Notes: generated by a model not told the origin, from the sequence alone. DNA of 54,575 nt from Nemertoderma westbladi (GCA_032718475.1 JAUCBJ010007123.1:1-54575); one strand, 5' to 3'; counted from the first letter of the stretch, positions 1 through 10,869 are shown. Numbers and translations are program-made.

Positions 1-1098
1 ATCCCCTTTGAAATTAAATTGTTTGTCACAATAAACGCATTTAGACTTGATGCCTTTGTGAACTGATTCTATGTGTCTCTTTAGATTCCCTTTGACAGTA
101 AATTGTTTGTCACAAGAACCGCAATTATATTTGATACCTTTATGGACTGTTTCTATGTGTCTCTTTAGATCCCCTTTGAAATTAAATAGTTTGTCACAAT
201 AAACGCATTTAGACTTGATGCCTTTGTGAACTGATTCTATGTGTCTCTTCAGATGTCCTTTGTCAGTAAATTGTTTGTCACAAGAAACGCAATTATATTT
301 GATACCTTTATGGACTAATTCTATGTGGACCATTAGATTTCCTTTATAATTAAATTGTTTGTCACAAGAAACGCAATTATATTTGACACCTTTATGAATT
401 GATTCTATGTGTCTCTTTAGAGGTCCCTTGTCACTAAATTGTTTGTCACAAGATTTACAATTATACTTGACACCTCTATGTACTGATTCCATGTGTCTCT
501 TCAGATATCCTTTGTCACTAAATTGTTTGTCACAAGAACCGTAATTATACATGATACCTTTATGCATTGATTCAATGTGTCTCTTTAGACTTCCTTTTTG
601 AGTAAATTGTTTGTCACAAGATTCACATTTATACTTGATACCTTTATGCAATGATTGTTTGCAATTCTTTAAATTTACTTTGCGATTAAATCGCTTACAC
701 TTGTAAACGGATTTAGCTTTTTTCTCAATACAGAAATCTTGTCTTACAACTCGAGATTTATCTTCGGAAGTACCGGTACCGCAAATAGATTCTGCTTCTG
801 ATTTAAAACTGATAACGTTTATACCGCTGATTGTGTTGCCGATTTGATTAATAGAATATTGTTCATCTGTACAGAACTCTTGTTTGATCTTTCGAGATTT
901 ATTTTCGGAAGTACCGCAAATAGGTTCCGATTTAAAACTGATAACGTTTATACCGCTGTTTGTCTCGATTTCTTTATTTACAGTTGGTGGAGCGACGCAG
1001 TTCTCTTGTTCCTCCTCACCGGACTGAGAATCACTTTCATCTGCCATGATACGATCCAGTAAATCCCAAGCAGCGTCACTCAAAGTATTCGAAGACAT
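1..1098 (-). CDS. C2H2 zinc-finger protein, copy 1 (partial, cut by window edge)
   Basis: Reading leftwards from the ATG at 1096-1098, the frame stays open to the window edge, so the 3' end is missing. An acidic N-terminal region of about 135 residues starts MSSNTLSDAAWDLL. It is followed by seven complete and one partial C2H2 fingers of form C-x2-C-x12-H-x4-H, 28 residues apart. The linker is HKGIK(Y/S) rather than the usual TGEKP type. Finger 2 has Tyr in place of the first zinc Cys (YNYGSC), so it probably does not bind zinc. The gene is a close paralogue of the one at 41234-42811 on the same strand, with in-frame indels near the N-terminus (loss of 6 bp near 931, extra GT codons near 775). 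It probably encodes a nuclear DNA-binding protein; the target is unknown. Confidence 0.85.
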   Translation of the reverse strand, partial: MSSNTLSDAAWDLLDRIMADESDSQSGEEEQENCVAPPTVNKEIETNSGINVISFKSEPICGTSENKSRKIKQEFCTDEQYSINQIGNTISGINVISFKSEAESICGTGTSEDKSRVVRQDFCIEKKAKSVYKCKRFNRKVNLKNCKQSLHKGIKYKCESCDKQFTQKGSLKRHIESMHKGIMYNYGSCDKQFSDKGYLKRHMESVHRGVKYNCKSCDKQFSDKGPLKRHIESIHKGVKYNCVSCDKQFNYKGNLMVHIELVHKGIKYNCVSCDKQFTDKGHLKRHIESVHKGIKSKCVYCDKLFNFKGDLKRHIETVHKGIKYNCGSCDKQFTVKGNLKRHIESVHKGIKSKCVYCDKQFNFKGD

Positions 1099-1535
1099 AT
1101 TTAATACAATTCGGACTAACTGACGTATAAATGGGACAGTCTAAATATTACCAATATAATTGAAATTAATGACACAACCATCAGCTCAGTTGGGTCCTTT
1201 AATACTTTCTGGGTTTGGCTGACTGTAATACTGAATGCAGCAGCTACAATGCTTAGGGGAGTGGAGCGCCTTAGAAGTGGACGTGTGTATAGAATTCGGT
1301 ACCTATTAGATCCAAATACAATAGATATAACAGATACACCGGTAGCTACTAAGAACATCGGGCCTCTATCCCTACCAACATCGGTGGGTAACTCTGCGAG
1401 TTTGATTCAGGGAATACAAAAATACTGGAACTTTACAATGGAAGGTTTGCGGCCTCAGTCACTTTATAAAATCGTAACAGAGGTTGTTTAACAATACCTC
1501 GCTAGTAGTTGGCGCCAATTTATCTCTCATGGATT
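1099..1535 (-). repeat. Upstream flank shared with the second zinc-finger gene (segmental duplication)
   Basis: The sequence upstream of the start codon is nearly identical to 42812-43245, upstream of the other zinc-finger gene. Similarity stops just after a shared ttggcgccaatttatct. The duplication therefore covers gene plus about 430 bp of 5' DNA, which may hold the promoter or 5' UTR. A short open frame (1116-1358, minus) is only partly kept in the other copy, so I do not call it coding. Confidence 0.8.
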
Positions 1536-1559
1536 CAATTATCTATATAGTTAATATGG

Positions 1560-1691
1560 TCCCCAACGACCATCGTTTTAACTACATAATATCCATTTAT
1601 TTTCGGTGAATTTATGCCGAGTAAACTCCCTTGTCGTTGACCCGCGGATGAGAATTACGTTTTTGTTTTGAAAACGATGGCCGTTGTTGGA
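1560..1691. mobile_element. Small TIR element (MITE-like), copy 1
   Basis: It starts tccccaacgaccatcgtttt and ends with the imperfect inverse aaaacgatggccgttgttgg, giving ~20-bp terminal inverted repeats around ~90 bp of noncoding DNA. A second copy with the same interior lies at 53292-53432. Both are followed by attacgggagatcc, in copy 2 after an extra ~70 bp. No target-site duplication is evident. Confidence 0.7.
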
Positions 1692-1836
1692 TTTTATTTA
1701 TTACGGGAGATCCGCGCCCAACCCATGAGCCAAGGCAGGGCCTACAGTTCCGTTGTGACAGACGGAAATGTCTCCCCACGTATTTTGACCCCTCTTGCCC
1801 CCTAGCTAGGACCCAATCTGCTAGCAGATATTGTCC

Positions 1837-2860
1837 GGGGGGGGGTCATTTTAGAAATTTTTTTGTAAATCATCTGCATCTTTCAGACAGGTTTGATGGG
1901 AAAACCGAAATTTCGTGACTTTTCCTAAAATTTAAACTTTAATGGGCTATCTAACAGCGGAAACGCCATTTATATGGCTATGTTAGTTTTCGTGCTATAG
2001 TCCCTTTCTGGCACCCATCTCCAGTATTTTTCGTGCAAAAATTTTCAACATTTTTTATGGCTCACTAAAATAAATGTATTTGCAGTATATAGCGGTTTTT
2101 TTGGATGCTGATCACGATTATAGAACTCAAATATAATATTCGAGAACATTGTTGGTAATTTTGAATGTGCCCCCTGGGGCACGAAAAAAACAAGTAGTGC
2201 AAATATGATAATGAAAAATTACCCAAAATCAGCTCAATTTTATCACCATATAGGTTTTTTAGGATGGTGATCACGAATATGACACTGAAATATATCGTAC
2301 ATTGTTGATTAGGGCATTTTTGGATGTGTCAATGTGCGGCACGAAAAATACAAGTACCGGTAACACAAATTTGATAATCAAAAATTATCCCCAAATCAAC
2401 CTGATGTTAGATATAATGTATTTTCTGGGACGCTGGTCACGAACATGACACTCAAAAATATCGTATTATCCACCAAATTCGATTTTTGCCATTTGAAATT
2501 TTATGCTACTGCACTTGCATTTTTCGTCCCACCAGACAAGTACCAAAAATTATAGTTGCGTTTCCACAGATGATTTTTAACGAGTTATATCGTGATTAGC
2601 GACCTTGAAAACCAGTATAGCATCAGAATTGCCCAACGAAAGCCAAAATTAAACAGTTTTAATTTTGTGGTACTGTACTTTGTACTTCTCGTTGTGGTGC
2701 ACCAGAATGGCACCAAAATTGGGTTTGCATTACCGGAAATATTTATAACTAGTGTCATCGTGATCAGCGACCTCGAAAACCCTTATACTGTACCATCAAA
2801 ATTAAAATTTTTGACCGAAGATTTAAAAAATATCTAAAATGACCCACCCTCCCCGGGCCA
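1837..2860. mobile_element. Foldback-type repeat with G-run and C-rich ends
   Basis: The left end (nine Gs, then gtcattttagaaat) is the inverse of the right end (atctaaaatgaccc followed by a C-rich stretch). Inside, diverged units of roughly 170 bp carry gctgatcacga in the left half and its inverse tcgtgatcagcga in the right half. The right-end type recurs at 6780-7054, and a weaker relative lies at 39535-40318. No coding potential is seen. This looks like a non-autonomous inverted-repeat element whose termini are homopolymeric C/G tracts. Confidence 0.5.
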
Positions 2861-2885
2861 TTTATTAGCTGCCCCAGTGCGGTAT

Positions 2886-3226
2886 CCCCCCCCCCCCCCC
2901 CCCATGCAGTCCAGTCTCCGTGCCGCCCTTTACCTAATGACACTTGGAGAGAAACCTAATTTTAAATAGACCCCCCCCCCCCCCCCCCATGCAGTCCAGT
3001 CTCCGTGCCGCCCTCTACCTAATGACACTTGGAGAGAAACCTAATTTTAAATAGACCCCCCCCCCCCCCATGCAGTCCAGTCTCCGTGCCGCCCTCTACC
3101 TAATGACACTTGGAGAGAAACCTAATTTTAAATAGACCCCCCCCCCCATGCAGTCCAGTCTCCGTGCCGCCCTCTACCTAATGACACTTGGAGAGAAACC
3201 TAATTTTAAATAGACCCCCCCCCCCC
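2886..3226. repeat. Four-copy minisatellite with poly-C tract in each unit
   Basis: Each unit has a run of C followed by ~67 bp beginning atgcagtccagtctccgtgc and ending aaatagac. Units start after C-runs of 18, 18, 14 and 11, with a final run of 12. Unit bodies are almost identical, so length differences come mainly from the homopolymer. Confidence 0.95.
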
Positions 3227-3362
3227 TTATTTACAGTATAATTTAACAACAAAAGTTTCATAATTATACTGTTATCCGCAGCAATCGTTTCTTAATGCCA
3301 GATTATTTGAATAAAAAATACTTCATTAGGGAATAGGGATGTAAGTATTTTACCTGAACCTG

Positions 3363-3732
3363 TTACCCCGTATTCGATTGTTTCTAGCCCAACAATTTTT
3401 TCGCGCACCAACCCTACCGGTGTTTAATACCTCCTGCTATTTTGCCATTTACCAGTTTATTAAGATTCTGAAAACACAGGAAAACACAGTAGAGTAAACA
3501 CTAGAAACAAGTGATTCCTGCTTAGTTGTGTTGAAGTGGTTCGGTGACTTTACTCTTGTGGTCGTAAATACGGGTGAAGTATACTTTTCTTTTCCGGAAA
3601 TATCCTTGAGAAACTCGGTCATAAAACTCGATAATAAACTGGTAAATGGGAAAATAGCAGGAGGTATTAAATACCGGTAGGGTTGGTGCGCGAAAAAATT
3701 GCTGGGCTAGAAACAATCGAATACGGGGTAAC
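3363..3732. repeat. Local inverted repeat (~95-bp arms)
   Basis: 3363-3461 (gttaccccgtattcgattg through gccatttaccagttta) is matched in inverse at 3640-3732, with a loop of about 180 bp. The right arm is also the outer end of the larger foldback structure that continues to 6495, so this unit was copied or inverted at least twice. Confidence 0.85.
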
Positions 3733-4232
3733 AGGGTGCCCTGAATCGAGTGGCGGGGTGTGTTTTTTGTAAAAACACGAGGAAACGGTAGAAATGGCGA
3801 GTTTAAGTAAGCCCGGGAAGCCAATTTTGAATATCGCCTGTGATTGGCTGCTACATATTTGACGTATTATGCAGTGAACTGATAATTTTTTATCTTGGTT
3901 TCTATGGATAGAGAGAGTTTAGATCGATTTGTGGCTTATGAATCAATTCGCAATTATAAACTTGCAGATTGCCTGACCGGTATGCAAATAGTACTGATCC
4001 ACACAGGCCTATCAACCTATTGCATTGTAGTATTGCTGTATTGCAGCTTAAGTTAATATTAAGTTGAAATGTTTACCGATGTACTAGTTTCTATTAATTG
4101 AATCCCCTTGAAAAATGACTCCCTTGATTGGGGATTCATTCTAACCTACTGTAGGTTGAAATTAATGTCCTACGAAGTTTGGGTACTAGTTTGTAATGAA
4201 TCCCATAAAAAATGACTCCCAATTCATTTAAA

Positions 4233-5020
4233 CCTAGGTTTTAATCAATCCCTTGATCAACGGGACTCAATACAAACTAGGTTTAAAAGAATCCCTTGAT
4301 CAACGGGATTCAATACAAACTAGGTTTAAAAGAATCCCTTGATCAACGGGATTCAATACAAACTAGGTTTAAAAGAATCCCTTGATCAACGGGATTCAAT
4401 ACAAACTAGGTTTAAAAGAATCCCTTGATCAACGGGATTCAATACAAACTAGGTTTAAAAGAATCCCTTGATCAACGGAATTCAATACAAACTAGGTTTA
4501 AAAGAATCTCTTGATCAACGGGATTCAATACAAACTAGGTTTAAAATAATCCCTTGATCAACGGGATTCAATACAAACTAGGTTTAAAAGAATCCCTTGA
4601 TCAACGGGATTCAATACAAACTAGGTTTGAAAGAATCCCTTGATCAACGGGATTCAATACAAACTAGGTTTAAAATAAGTCTCTGGGTTTAAATGAATCC
4701 CTTGATCAACGGGATTCAATACAAACTAGGTTTAAAAGAATCCCTTGATCAACGGGATTCAATACAAACTAGGTTTAAATGAATCCTTTGATCAACGGGA
4801 TTCAATACAAACTAGGTTTAACAGAATCTCTTGATCAACGGGATTCAATACAAACTAGGTTTAAAAGAATCCCTTGATCAACGGGATTCAATACAAACTA
4901 GGTTTAAAAGAATCCCTTGATCAACGGGATTCAATACAAACTAGGTTTAAAAAAATCCCTTGATCAACGGGATTCAATACAAACTAGGTTTAAAAGACGT
5001 CTCTGGGTTTAAATGAATCC
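4233..5020. repeat. 43-bp satellite, 17 palindrome-bearing copies
   Basis: Seventeen near-identical 43-bp units carry aaactaggtttaaaagaatc followed by a palindrome, gaatcccttgatcaa then cgggattc, whose arms GAATCCC/GGGATTC flank TTGATCAA. Two sub-blocks end in the same variant (gtctctgggtttaaatgaat, near 4680 and 5000), showing a higher-order duplication. Unit sequence resembles the flanking arm near 4100-4150, so the array probably expanded from the element itself. Confidence 0.95.
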
Positions 5021-5860
5021 CCTTATAGGCCTACTATTTTTCAGTAAACAGTATTCAAAATAATTTCATTTTTTTATCATCGGATTGCATTGACCACCAA
5101 AAATACCTCTCTCGCAACAATTGTTCCATTCTCTCCCTGCAAGTGCGCTGGTTTCGCCACAACTTTCAATGCCTTCATGAAATATAAATATTTTATTAAA
5201 AAAAAATTAATTTTGTGGCCTAGAGACTTTCGGCCGCCCAGGACCCGAAACTGCCACCTTCCTACGGGTGGTCGGGTCCCGCCTCCACATCGCCACGCAC
5301 GAACCCCGCTCCCACCAGTTTCTCCTGCAGCGCCTTGCTGTGGCGATTTTGGTGGGAAATGCTGCGTCAGTGATGGAAACGGCCGACACTCCACACCACG
5401 GACTGTACGATGTTTAGTTTCCGGGTTATTCGCTCCATGATTAAAACTGAAAGTAACTAATATAAGATATACGTACATTTACGAGTTATATATTAATACC
5501 CGTATATAAGTTATTTGTCAGTCGTTTGCTGTATAAATAATTGTAAAAATGACAAAAATTATGTTTTAAAAAAATATATTTTATATTTCCAATAATTCGT
5601 AGTAAAACATTATCTGAATCAAGTTCATACAGAATTACAGTATGAGCATTTCCTACGGAAATTAGATCTTTTACCTTTTTTGTCACTTCCAACATAAATT
5701 GGGTATATACGAGTTGTATTTCATCAAAATCTTTGTCCCTCATATTTACTGTATTTTACAGTAGACTTTCAGAATGAGATGAACTCACTTATGGAACAAT
5801 CACATCTTATTAAGAGTGCAGGTCACTATTTAACCTATGGATATCCTTGGAGGGATTAAT
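5021..5860. other. Core of foldback structure: unassigned GC-rich block and AT-rich DNA
   Basis: About 5215-5420 is GC-rich, with overlapping open frames on both strands (133 aa minus, 116 aa plus). Neither shows a recognisable domain. A separate minus-strand open frame of 85 codons (5486-5743) starts MRDKDFDEIQLVYTQF and looks protein-like in composition, but I do not recognise it. It could be an eroded exon or a transposase fragment. Confidence 0.3.
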
Positions 5861-6495
5861 TTCAAACGGCGGACGTCATATCAACCAGGTTGTAAGGACT
5901 CCCTAGATCACTGGGGAGTCATTCTAAACGGGGATTTATTTACACCTTTTACACCGGTCAGCGGTAGCGTAAAAGTGGTTCAACGGTAGGTTTACTCAAC
6001 GTAATGAACTTAAGCAACAATACAGCAATTGTCCTAATTCGATACTGCAATGCAATAGGTATAGCAGCTAGGGCTGAGGGGTCAGCATACGGGGGTCAGG
6101 CAATCTACCAAGTTTGCAAAACTGCAAACAGTATTTTATAAATGTTCATGATCATGAATTTAAGTGATTGTAGTGTTAAAAGACGCGCAAGACTCTCCGC
6201 TTTCAATTGATATAAGCCACGTGTGAAATGATTGAGATTAAATGTGTATTTAAATGGATCTAAAATTACCCACCATAGAAACCAATATAAGAAATTATCG
6301 AGCACTGCGTGTGACGTCAAATATGTAGCAGCCAATCACAGCCGATTTTCAAAATTGGCTTCCCGTGCTTACTTAAACCCGCCATTTCGACCGTTTCCAC
6401 GTGTTTTTACAAAAAACACACCCTCGCCACTCGATTCAGTGCACCTTGTTACCCCTTATTCGATTGTTTCTAGCCCAACAATTTTTTCTCGCACT

Positions 6496-7260
6496 GTATT
6501 ATAATTAATTTTCGAAATTGACAAACATGTCAAGAGGATATTTCTGTAAATATTTACTATTAAAAGTAAGCTTTATATAATATATAATAAATTATTAAAA
6601 TATGAAATTTCCTAACATTTCCTGACACACATCCCTATAGACCTACTTGATGCATTAATTGGAAAGTGGTTGACAGTGTTCGGTTCCCCGCGGCTCTCTA
6701 TTTTGGAAACAATAGAAGCAGTTTCAAATTTGCAATGCAAAATAAATATCAATTAATATTTATTGTTAAGTTTAATCCCATTGGTAAACTAATGATCTGG
6801 TTCAAAAGTCATTGCACCGACACCAACACCACAAACACATAATATAATTTAGCATATCTAGCAAATTTATGCTAGCGGGTTCTTGTATTTTCGTCCCATT
6901 CACACAAGCACCAAAATCGTTAGTTGCGTTAAACACGAATGTTTTTGAAAGAGTTGTATAAAGAGTTGTATCGTGATCAGCGACCTCTAAAACCCTTACC
7001 ATAAAAATGTGAATATTTTTGTCAATATCTAAAAAAATCCCCCCCCCCCCCCCCGGTCAATTAAGTAGTAAAATTAGACCGGGCCAGATAGGGTAAGTAA
7101 TAAACACAACTGTGATAGACCTAAACTGAAACTAAATCTAATAATAATAGAAAGCCGAGATTATAAATGACCGCTGCATGGGTTACAATGTAAAATTAAA
7201 ATAAACTAAAATACTCAAGTTGCACCAAACCAAAAGCTATTAATTTATTATTGATTAATA
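6496..7260. repeat. AT-rich DNA with a dispersed-repeat end and poly-C tract
   Basis: 6780-7054 matches the right end of the element at 1837-2860, sharing ttcgtccca, then tagttgcgtt, then tcgtgatcagcgacct, in the same order, and it terminates in 16 Cs (7039-7054). The rest is AT-rich without coding signal. A likely polyadenylation signal for VPS33B (AATAAA on the minus strand) lies at about 7243-7249. Confidence 0.6.
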
Positions 7261-9015
7261 CTAAGTCCGGGATCCAACTATAGATTGTAAAAAGTTAACA
7301 TTGGTTACTATGGCAGTGGTTGCTATGACAATTCGATAGCCGCGTATTCGCCCGAGAAAACGGAGAGCCGCGACTTCGGAAAAAGTACAACCGCCTAGAA
7401 AGTAGACGAGAACAACCTTGGGAGTCTTGGCGGGGTCGCCTCGAGTCTCGGAGAAGAGACCCTCGGGTAGGTACTTGTCGAGGTGTTTCTCTTTGACATT
7501 AGAGAAACCTTGATGGACTAAAACGTTCTCTATGAGTTTAACGCTTATCGGGGAGTAAACGCCACTGAACACGAATGACATATCCGTGGGATTCTTTAGA
7601 TCAACTGTGGCTGGATCATCGGGGAGGGCGTTGAGCTTCGTGGAACACTTACGGAAGTTGGCGAGACCTTGAGGCTGTTCGGTCGAGTCGACTAGAAGAC
7701 CTAGATCCTTGAGATCGCGGAATAAAGGAAGATTTGGGTAGCCGTAGCTGTGCAAGTATTGCATTACAAGCGAATTATAGTCTTTAGTTGGGATAGAAGT
7801 GTTAGTTAAAGAAGCTAAACACAGCAGTCTCACGGCGTGTTGCCATTGCAACTGTTGGTTAATATAGTCCTCGGTTAACTCGAGACATTGTCGGAATTCA
7901 CGGCCTTGTAGCAACTTGTGTTCGGTCTCGAGTAACATGTGGTTGTAATCGAGTTGATAATCCTTGAATATCGACTCGCATATACCGATGTGCAGCGTCA
8001 GACTACGTGATTGGGAGACCGCGCGACCCAAGTTCTTACCGACAAATTCTCTCATTTCCGCGACGCTGAAGTTATCCTTCATATTTTTCGTGGCGTTTAG
8101 CTCGACGGCTTTCGATCGGAGGCTACCGAATAGCACGGTTATGTGGCGGTCGCGGATCTCGCTAAAGAGAGGGTCTTTAGACGAGACGGAGAGCTTAATA
8201 GGGTCGTCGAGACCTGTGACCTTTTTTCCGACCTCGACCGTGCCGCTACGGATACCCATTGTCTCGTCCAAGAGGCCCTCGTAGATGAGCTGCGAGAGGA
8301 GCGGTGTAACTAAATCTACGCTCCTATCGATGAGGAAGAGATGCCCGAATTCCGATTCGATTCCGTGCGGAGGCGGATTCTGCGATAACAGCTCCTCGGT
8401 CATATCGTAAACCGATTTGGCGCAAGGGCCTACGCCATAAACACGCGGGATACGGCCGAAAACAGTCTGTATAGTGAACAAGGAATGCGAGACCGACTTT
8501 AAACCGAAAGTTACCTTTTCTAAAAAATACTCGGAATAAAATAAAGGATTATCGCCAGTCATTAAGTCATCGTCGACAACAAGCAAGTCAAGTTTAAACT
8601 CGTCCACGGTAACGTCGGCAAATATTCCTTGATGTTCGATTTCCGCTACGAATAGGTAATGCATTTGTGGTACTGCAACTAAATGGTATTGCCGCTTGAT
8701 GTCCTGTTCTTTGTCGTATTGAATGTGTTCAACTATAGCCCTGATGTAGGCCAAACTCGGTCGGAATAAATACATCCGCTGGTCGGATACCGAATCTGTT
8801 TTAACAAAACTCTCGAAGGGGAATATTTTGTGGACTCCGTGCTCTTTAACTTCGTTCAGTCCAGCTATCTTACCAACAGCTTTTATAAGGTTGGGTTCTA
8901 TTATTAGATCTTTCATACCTCGATGTTTGTCGAGAATTTGCATCAATTCCCCTTTTGCAATTTGAGTCAAATATGATAAATTGGGAATGGTTGAATCATT
9001 AGAAGATGCAGCCAT
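7261..9015 (-). CDS. VPS33B: VPS33B-type Sec1/Munc18 protein (single exon)
   Basis: A 584-residue intact frame of the Sec1/Munc18 family. VPS33B pairs with VIPAS39 (the CHEVI complex) and controls vesicle fusion and sorting in late endosomes, apical membrane and secretory granules. Diagnostic stretches are GHLFLIDRSVDLVTPL (residues ~226-241), LHIGICESIFKD (~345), and the C-terminal block VLVYFLGGCTFSEVAALRFLGR (two parts, ~535-556). These fit VPS33B better than VPS33A, STXBP or SLY1. Vertebrate VPS33B is about 617 residues; the shortfall seems to lie around residues 440-460. The start ATG has a purine at -3 and G at +4. There are no introns, unlike nearby TAF9 and vertebrate VPS33B. The gene is GC-rich against its AT-rich flanks, and AATAAA lies 12-18 bases past the stop. 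Confidence 0.93.
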   Translation of the reverse strand: MAASSNDSTIPNLSYLTQIAKGELMQILDKHRGMKDLIIEPNLIKAVGKIAGLNEVKEHGVHKIFPFESFVKTDSVSDQRMYLFRPSLAYIRAIVEHIQYDKEQDIKRQYHLVAVPQMHYLFVAEIEHQGIFADVTVDEFKLDLLVVDDDLMTGDNPLFYSEYFLEKVTFGLKSVSHSLFTIQTVFGRIPRVYGVGPCAKSVYDMTEELLSQNPPPHGIESEFGHLFLIDRSVDLVTPLLSQLIYEGLLDETMGIRSGTVEVGKKVTGLDDPIKLSVSSKDPLFSEIRDRHITVLFGSLRSKAVELNATKNMKDNFSVAEMREFVGKNLGRAVSQSRSLTLHIGICESIFKDYQLDYNHMLLETEHKLLQGREFRQCLELTEDYINQQLQWQHAVRLLCLASLTNTSIPTKDYNSLVMQYLHSYGYPNLPLFRDLKDLGLLVDSTEQPQGLANFRKCSTKLNALPDDPATVDLKNPTDMSFVFSGVYSPISVKLIENVLVHQGFSNVKEKHLDKYLPEGLFSETRGDPAKTPKVVLVYFLGGCTFSEVAALRFLGRIRGYRIVIATTAIVTNVNFLQSIVGSRT

Positions 9016-10076
9016 CTCTCTCTACGTCGCCCTGGAGACTCGTTCCCTTTTCCAATTGTCACACGCGACACACCAGCAACATTTTCAAACAATGAAACAG
9101 GCAGCAAAGCAACCAGACAACAGAACAGATATTATATTAACTGTGAACTGATAATAATAAAAATGGTAAGCCTATCGTTACAGCGTTAGGCCTATTTCAG
9201 TATTTACCGCACACATCAAACACACTAGTAGTGTATAGTAGTCACTAAGTCTAGACAGCCATAATCGCGCTGGGCTAATCACAGTAAATCTGTCTGGAGC
9301 TGTCCTTTTGCGGCAATATTTCCAGAGACAGATTACAAAATGGGTGTTGGGATATCTATCTACACATCAAAGCTAGCCGACTTCAATTAATTGAGTACAG
9401 CCAAACTCCCATGCTGCCATGATTGCTTACTGTTGAGTACTACACTCTACTAGACCTACTGTTGTAGGCCCCTAGTGAGAACAATACAAACATTTATTGT
9501 TGAAGTTACATTATCTACCGCTCAGTCAATGGGCTAGCGGTAAATAAGGTTTGCATTATTTACAGTACCTTAGTACGTGCACAAAGGCAAAAGGCAATTG
9601 GAAAATCGATACGAACCATCGACCTATTTCCTTGTAAATTATTTTTGAACTCTAAACATTATTATAACACATTATTGCGCCGCGCGCAACAGATGAAGTG
9701 AATAATATGGAATAAGTATAGTACTGTAGAGTATACCACTACAGCACTACATATACTGTAGTATACATACAGGTATAGGAGACATTTCTGCTGAAAGCAT
9801 TTGATGGTTGTATATTGGTTGATGGTTGTGTTCTATATATTGGTTGAGGCAAGTAGGAAGTTATTAAAGCATCAAAACCCACCAACTGACTGACTGAGGT
9901 GGTGATGATCTAAATAAGCCAATGAACTACAACAAGTATGCTCAGACCTTATTGCATCTGTAGCTACTCTACAATCACGTAGTGTATGTGCAAGATTGAA
10001 TTGTACTATGATAAATTGAAACAAAGTCATACTACTACTACTACTAGGATCGGCATGCTGCATTGCAGCTGCATTT
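9016..10076. other. AT-rich intergenic DNA upstream of VPS33B
   Basis: It should contain the VPS33B promoter and 5' UTR, but I see no convincing core promoter motif. There are many short self-complementary words (ctgtagtatac-like) around 9720-9780. No coding frame is credible. Confidence 0.5.
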
Positions 10077-10320
10077 TTAAGAATGCTGTGCCGGCTTGTC
10101 AACAAAATTGCACCGCCACAACTCCCTATCACCCATGACATTTGCTAGATCATCCGCATCTTTAAGGCCAGTGTCCTTTAAGATGCGTCTCAAGAAAGTC
10201 ATGGGCTGTCCACCATGCTTATTCACTCCATGAGGCTGCCAAAGTACAAGATTATGCACTGGCTGGTCCTCACGGCGAAAGCAATGTCCTGCAAAGCGGA
10301 GGCGATCAAAGTCATAAAAA
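10077..10320 (-). pseudogene. 3' end of a non-LTR retrotransposon ORF2 (fragment 1)
   Basis: The minus-strand frame reads RLRFAGHCFRREDQPVHNLV, then LWQPHG, GGQPMTFLRRILKDTGL and ends DRELWRCNFVDKPAQHS before a stop. This is the conserved C-terminal tail after the reverse transcriptase of many animal LINEs (an RL-(R/K)-x-AGH block and an RDLW-like block). No RT domain is attached, so this is a short fragment. A related, more broken copy lies at 53525-53680. Confidence 0.75.
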
Positions 10321-10586
10321 CGTAACTAATGAGCTACAACTTGAAAACCATAAGCGAATGGTGATGGAAAGCAAATTTAAAGGTATTAGACCTACTCTTA
10401 AAATCATTTGGAGATAACCAAACTATGGAATCCAATTTTCCTGATTTCACAAAAAGTATGCCTTCTAATAATAACCTAACAATGTAGGCCTACAGATGAT
10501 ATATGAATATGGGTGGATAAATTTGTGGCCTATTGGAGAACTACTGTACATACGGAACAGAGATATACCATCATAAAATAATACAT

Positions 10587-10767
10587 TTATTATAGGAAGG
10601 GATCTAGGGGTCTTAACCTCGAATGATAAGTTTATTTGTGTGATTTATGTGTATTTATGTGATGGGATTAGTCCTACAGTACAATTCCGCCAATAAAAGA
10701 TAAGTTATTTTCGGTAAAATAAACTTATAATTCGAGGTTAAGACCCCTAGATCCCTTCCTATAATAA
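10587..10767. mobile_element. 181-bp hairpin MITE
   Basis: Arms of about 48 bp (ttattataggaagggatcta, 10587 on; inverse ending at 10767) differ by only one or two bases and enclose ~85 bp. It is short, noncoding and nearly palindromic at the ends, which fits a MITE. TTATTA-like end words may include a target duplication, but its limits are unclear. Confidence 0.8.
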
Positions 10768-10869
10768 ACAAACACCTCGAAAAATACAGCTTGCCAACAC
10801 ATTGTTACTACAGTATCATAAAATAAACCCCCCCCCCCCCCCCCCCCCCATAGGAGGGAGATATACAAT

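Larger units (their letters stand above)
3690..6495. mobile_element. Large foldback structure with long inverted arms and satellite core
   Basis: Left arm about 3690-4200 and right arm about 5880-6495 are inverse copies. Anchors: gaaacaatcgaatacgggg (3710) against 6448-6470, tgattggctgctacatattt (3841) against 6317-6336, and cttaagtt (4047) against aacttaag (6007). The right arm carries about 118 bp extra. The core holds the 43-bp satellite and a GC-rich block. Long inverted arms around tandem repeats resemble foldback or Galileo-like DNA transposons, but no transposase is seen. Recombination between two inverted copies is an alternative. Confidence 0.6.

Noticed and set aside
3522-3824. 100-codon minus-strand frame sharing ASRAYLN.PF.PFPRVFTKN with a plus frame at 6232-6504
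   Set aside because: The shared peptide reflects the inverted DNA repeat; outside it the frames diverge and lack any domain.
4233-5020. CRISPR-like look: regular repeats with palindromic cores
   Set aside because: The whole 43-bp period is repeated with no unique spacers, and the DNA is from an animal. It is satellite DNA.
5077-5478. 133-codon minus and 116-codon plus frames in a GC-rich block
   Set aside because: Overlapping frames on both strands with no recognisable domain; GC-rich DNA has few stops.
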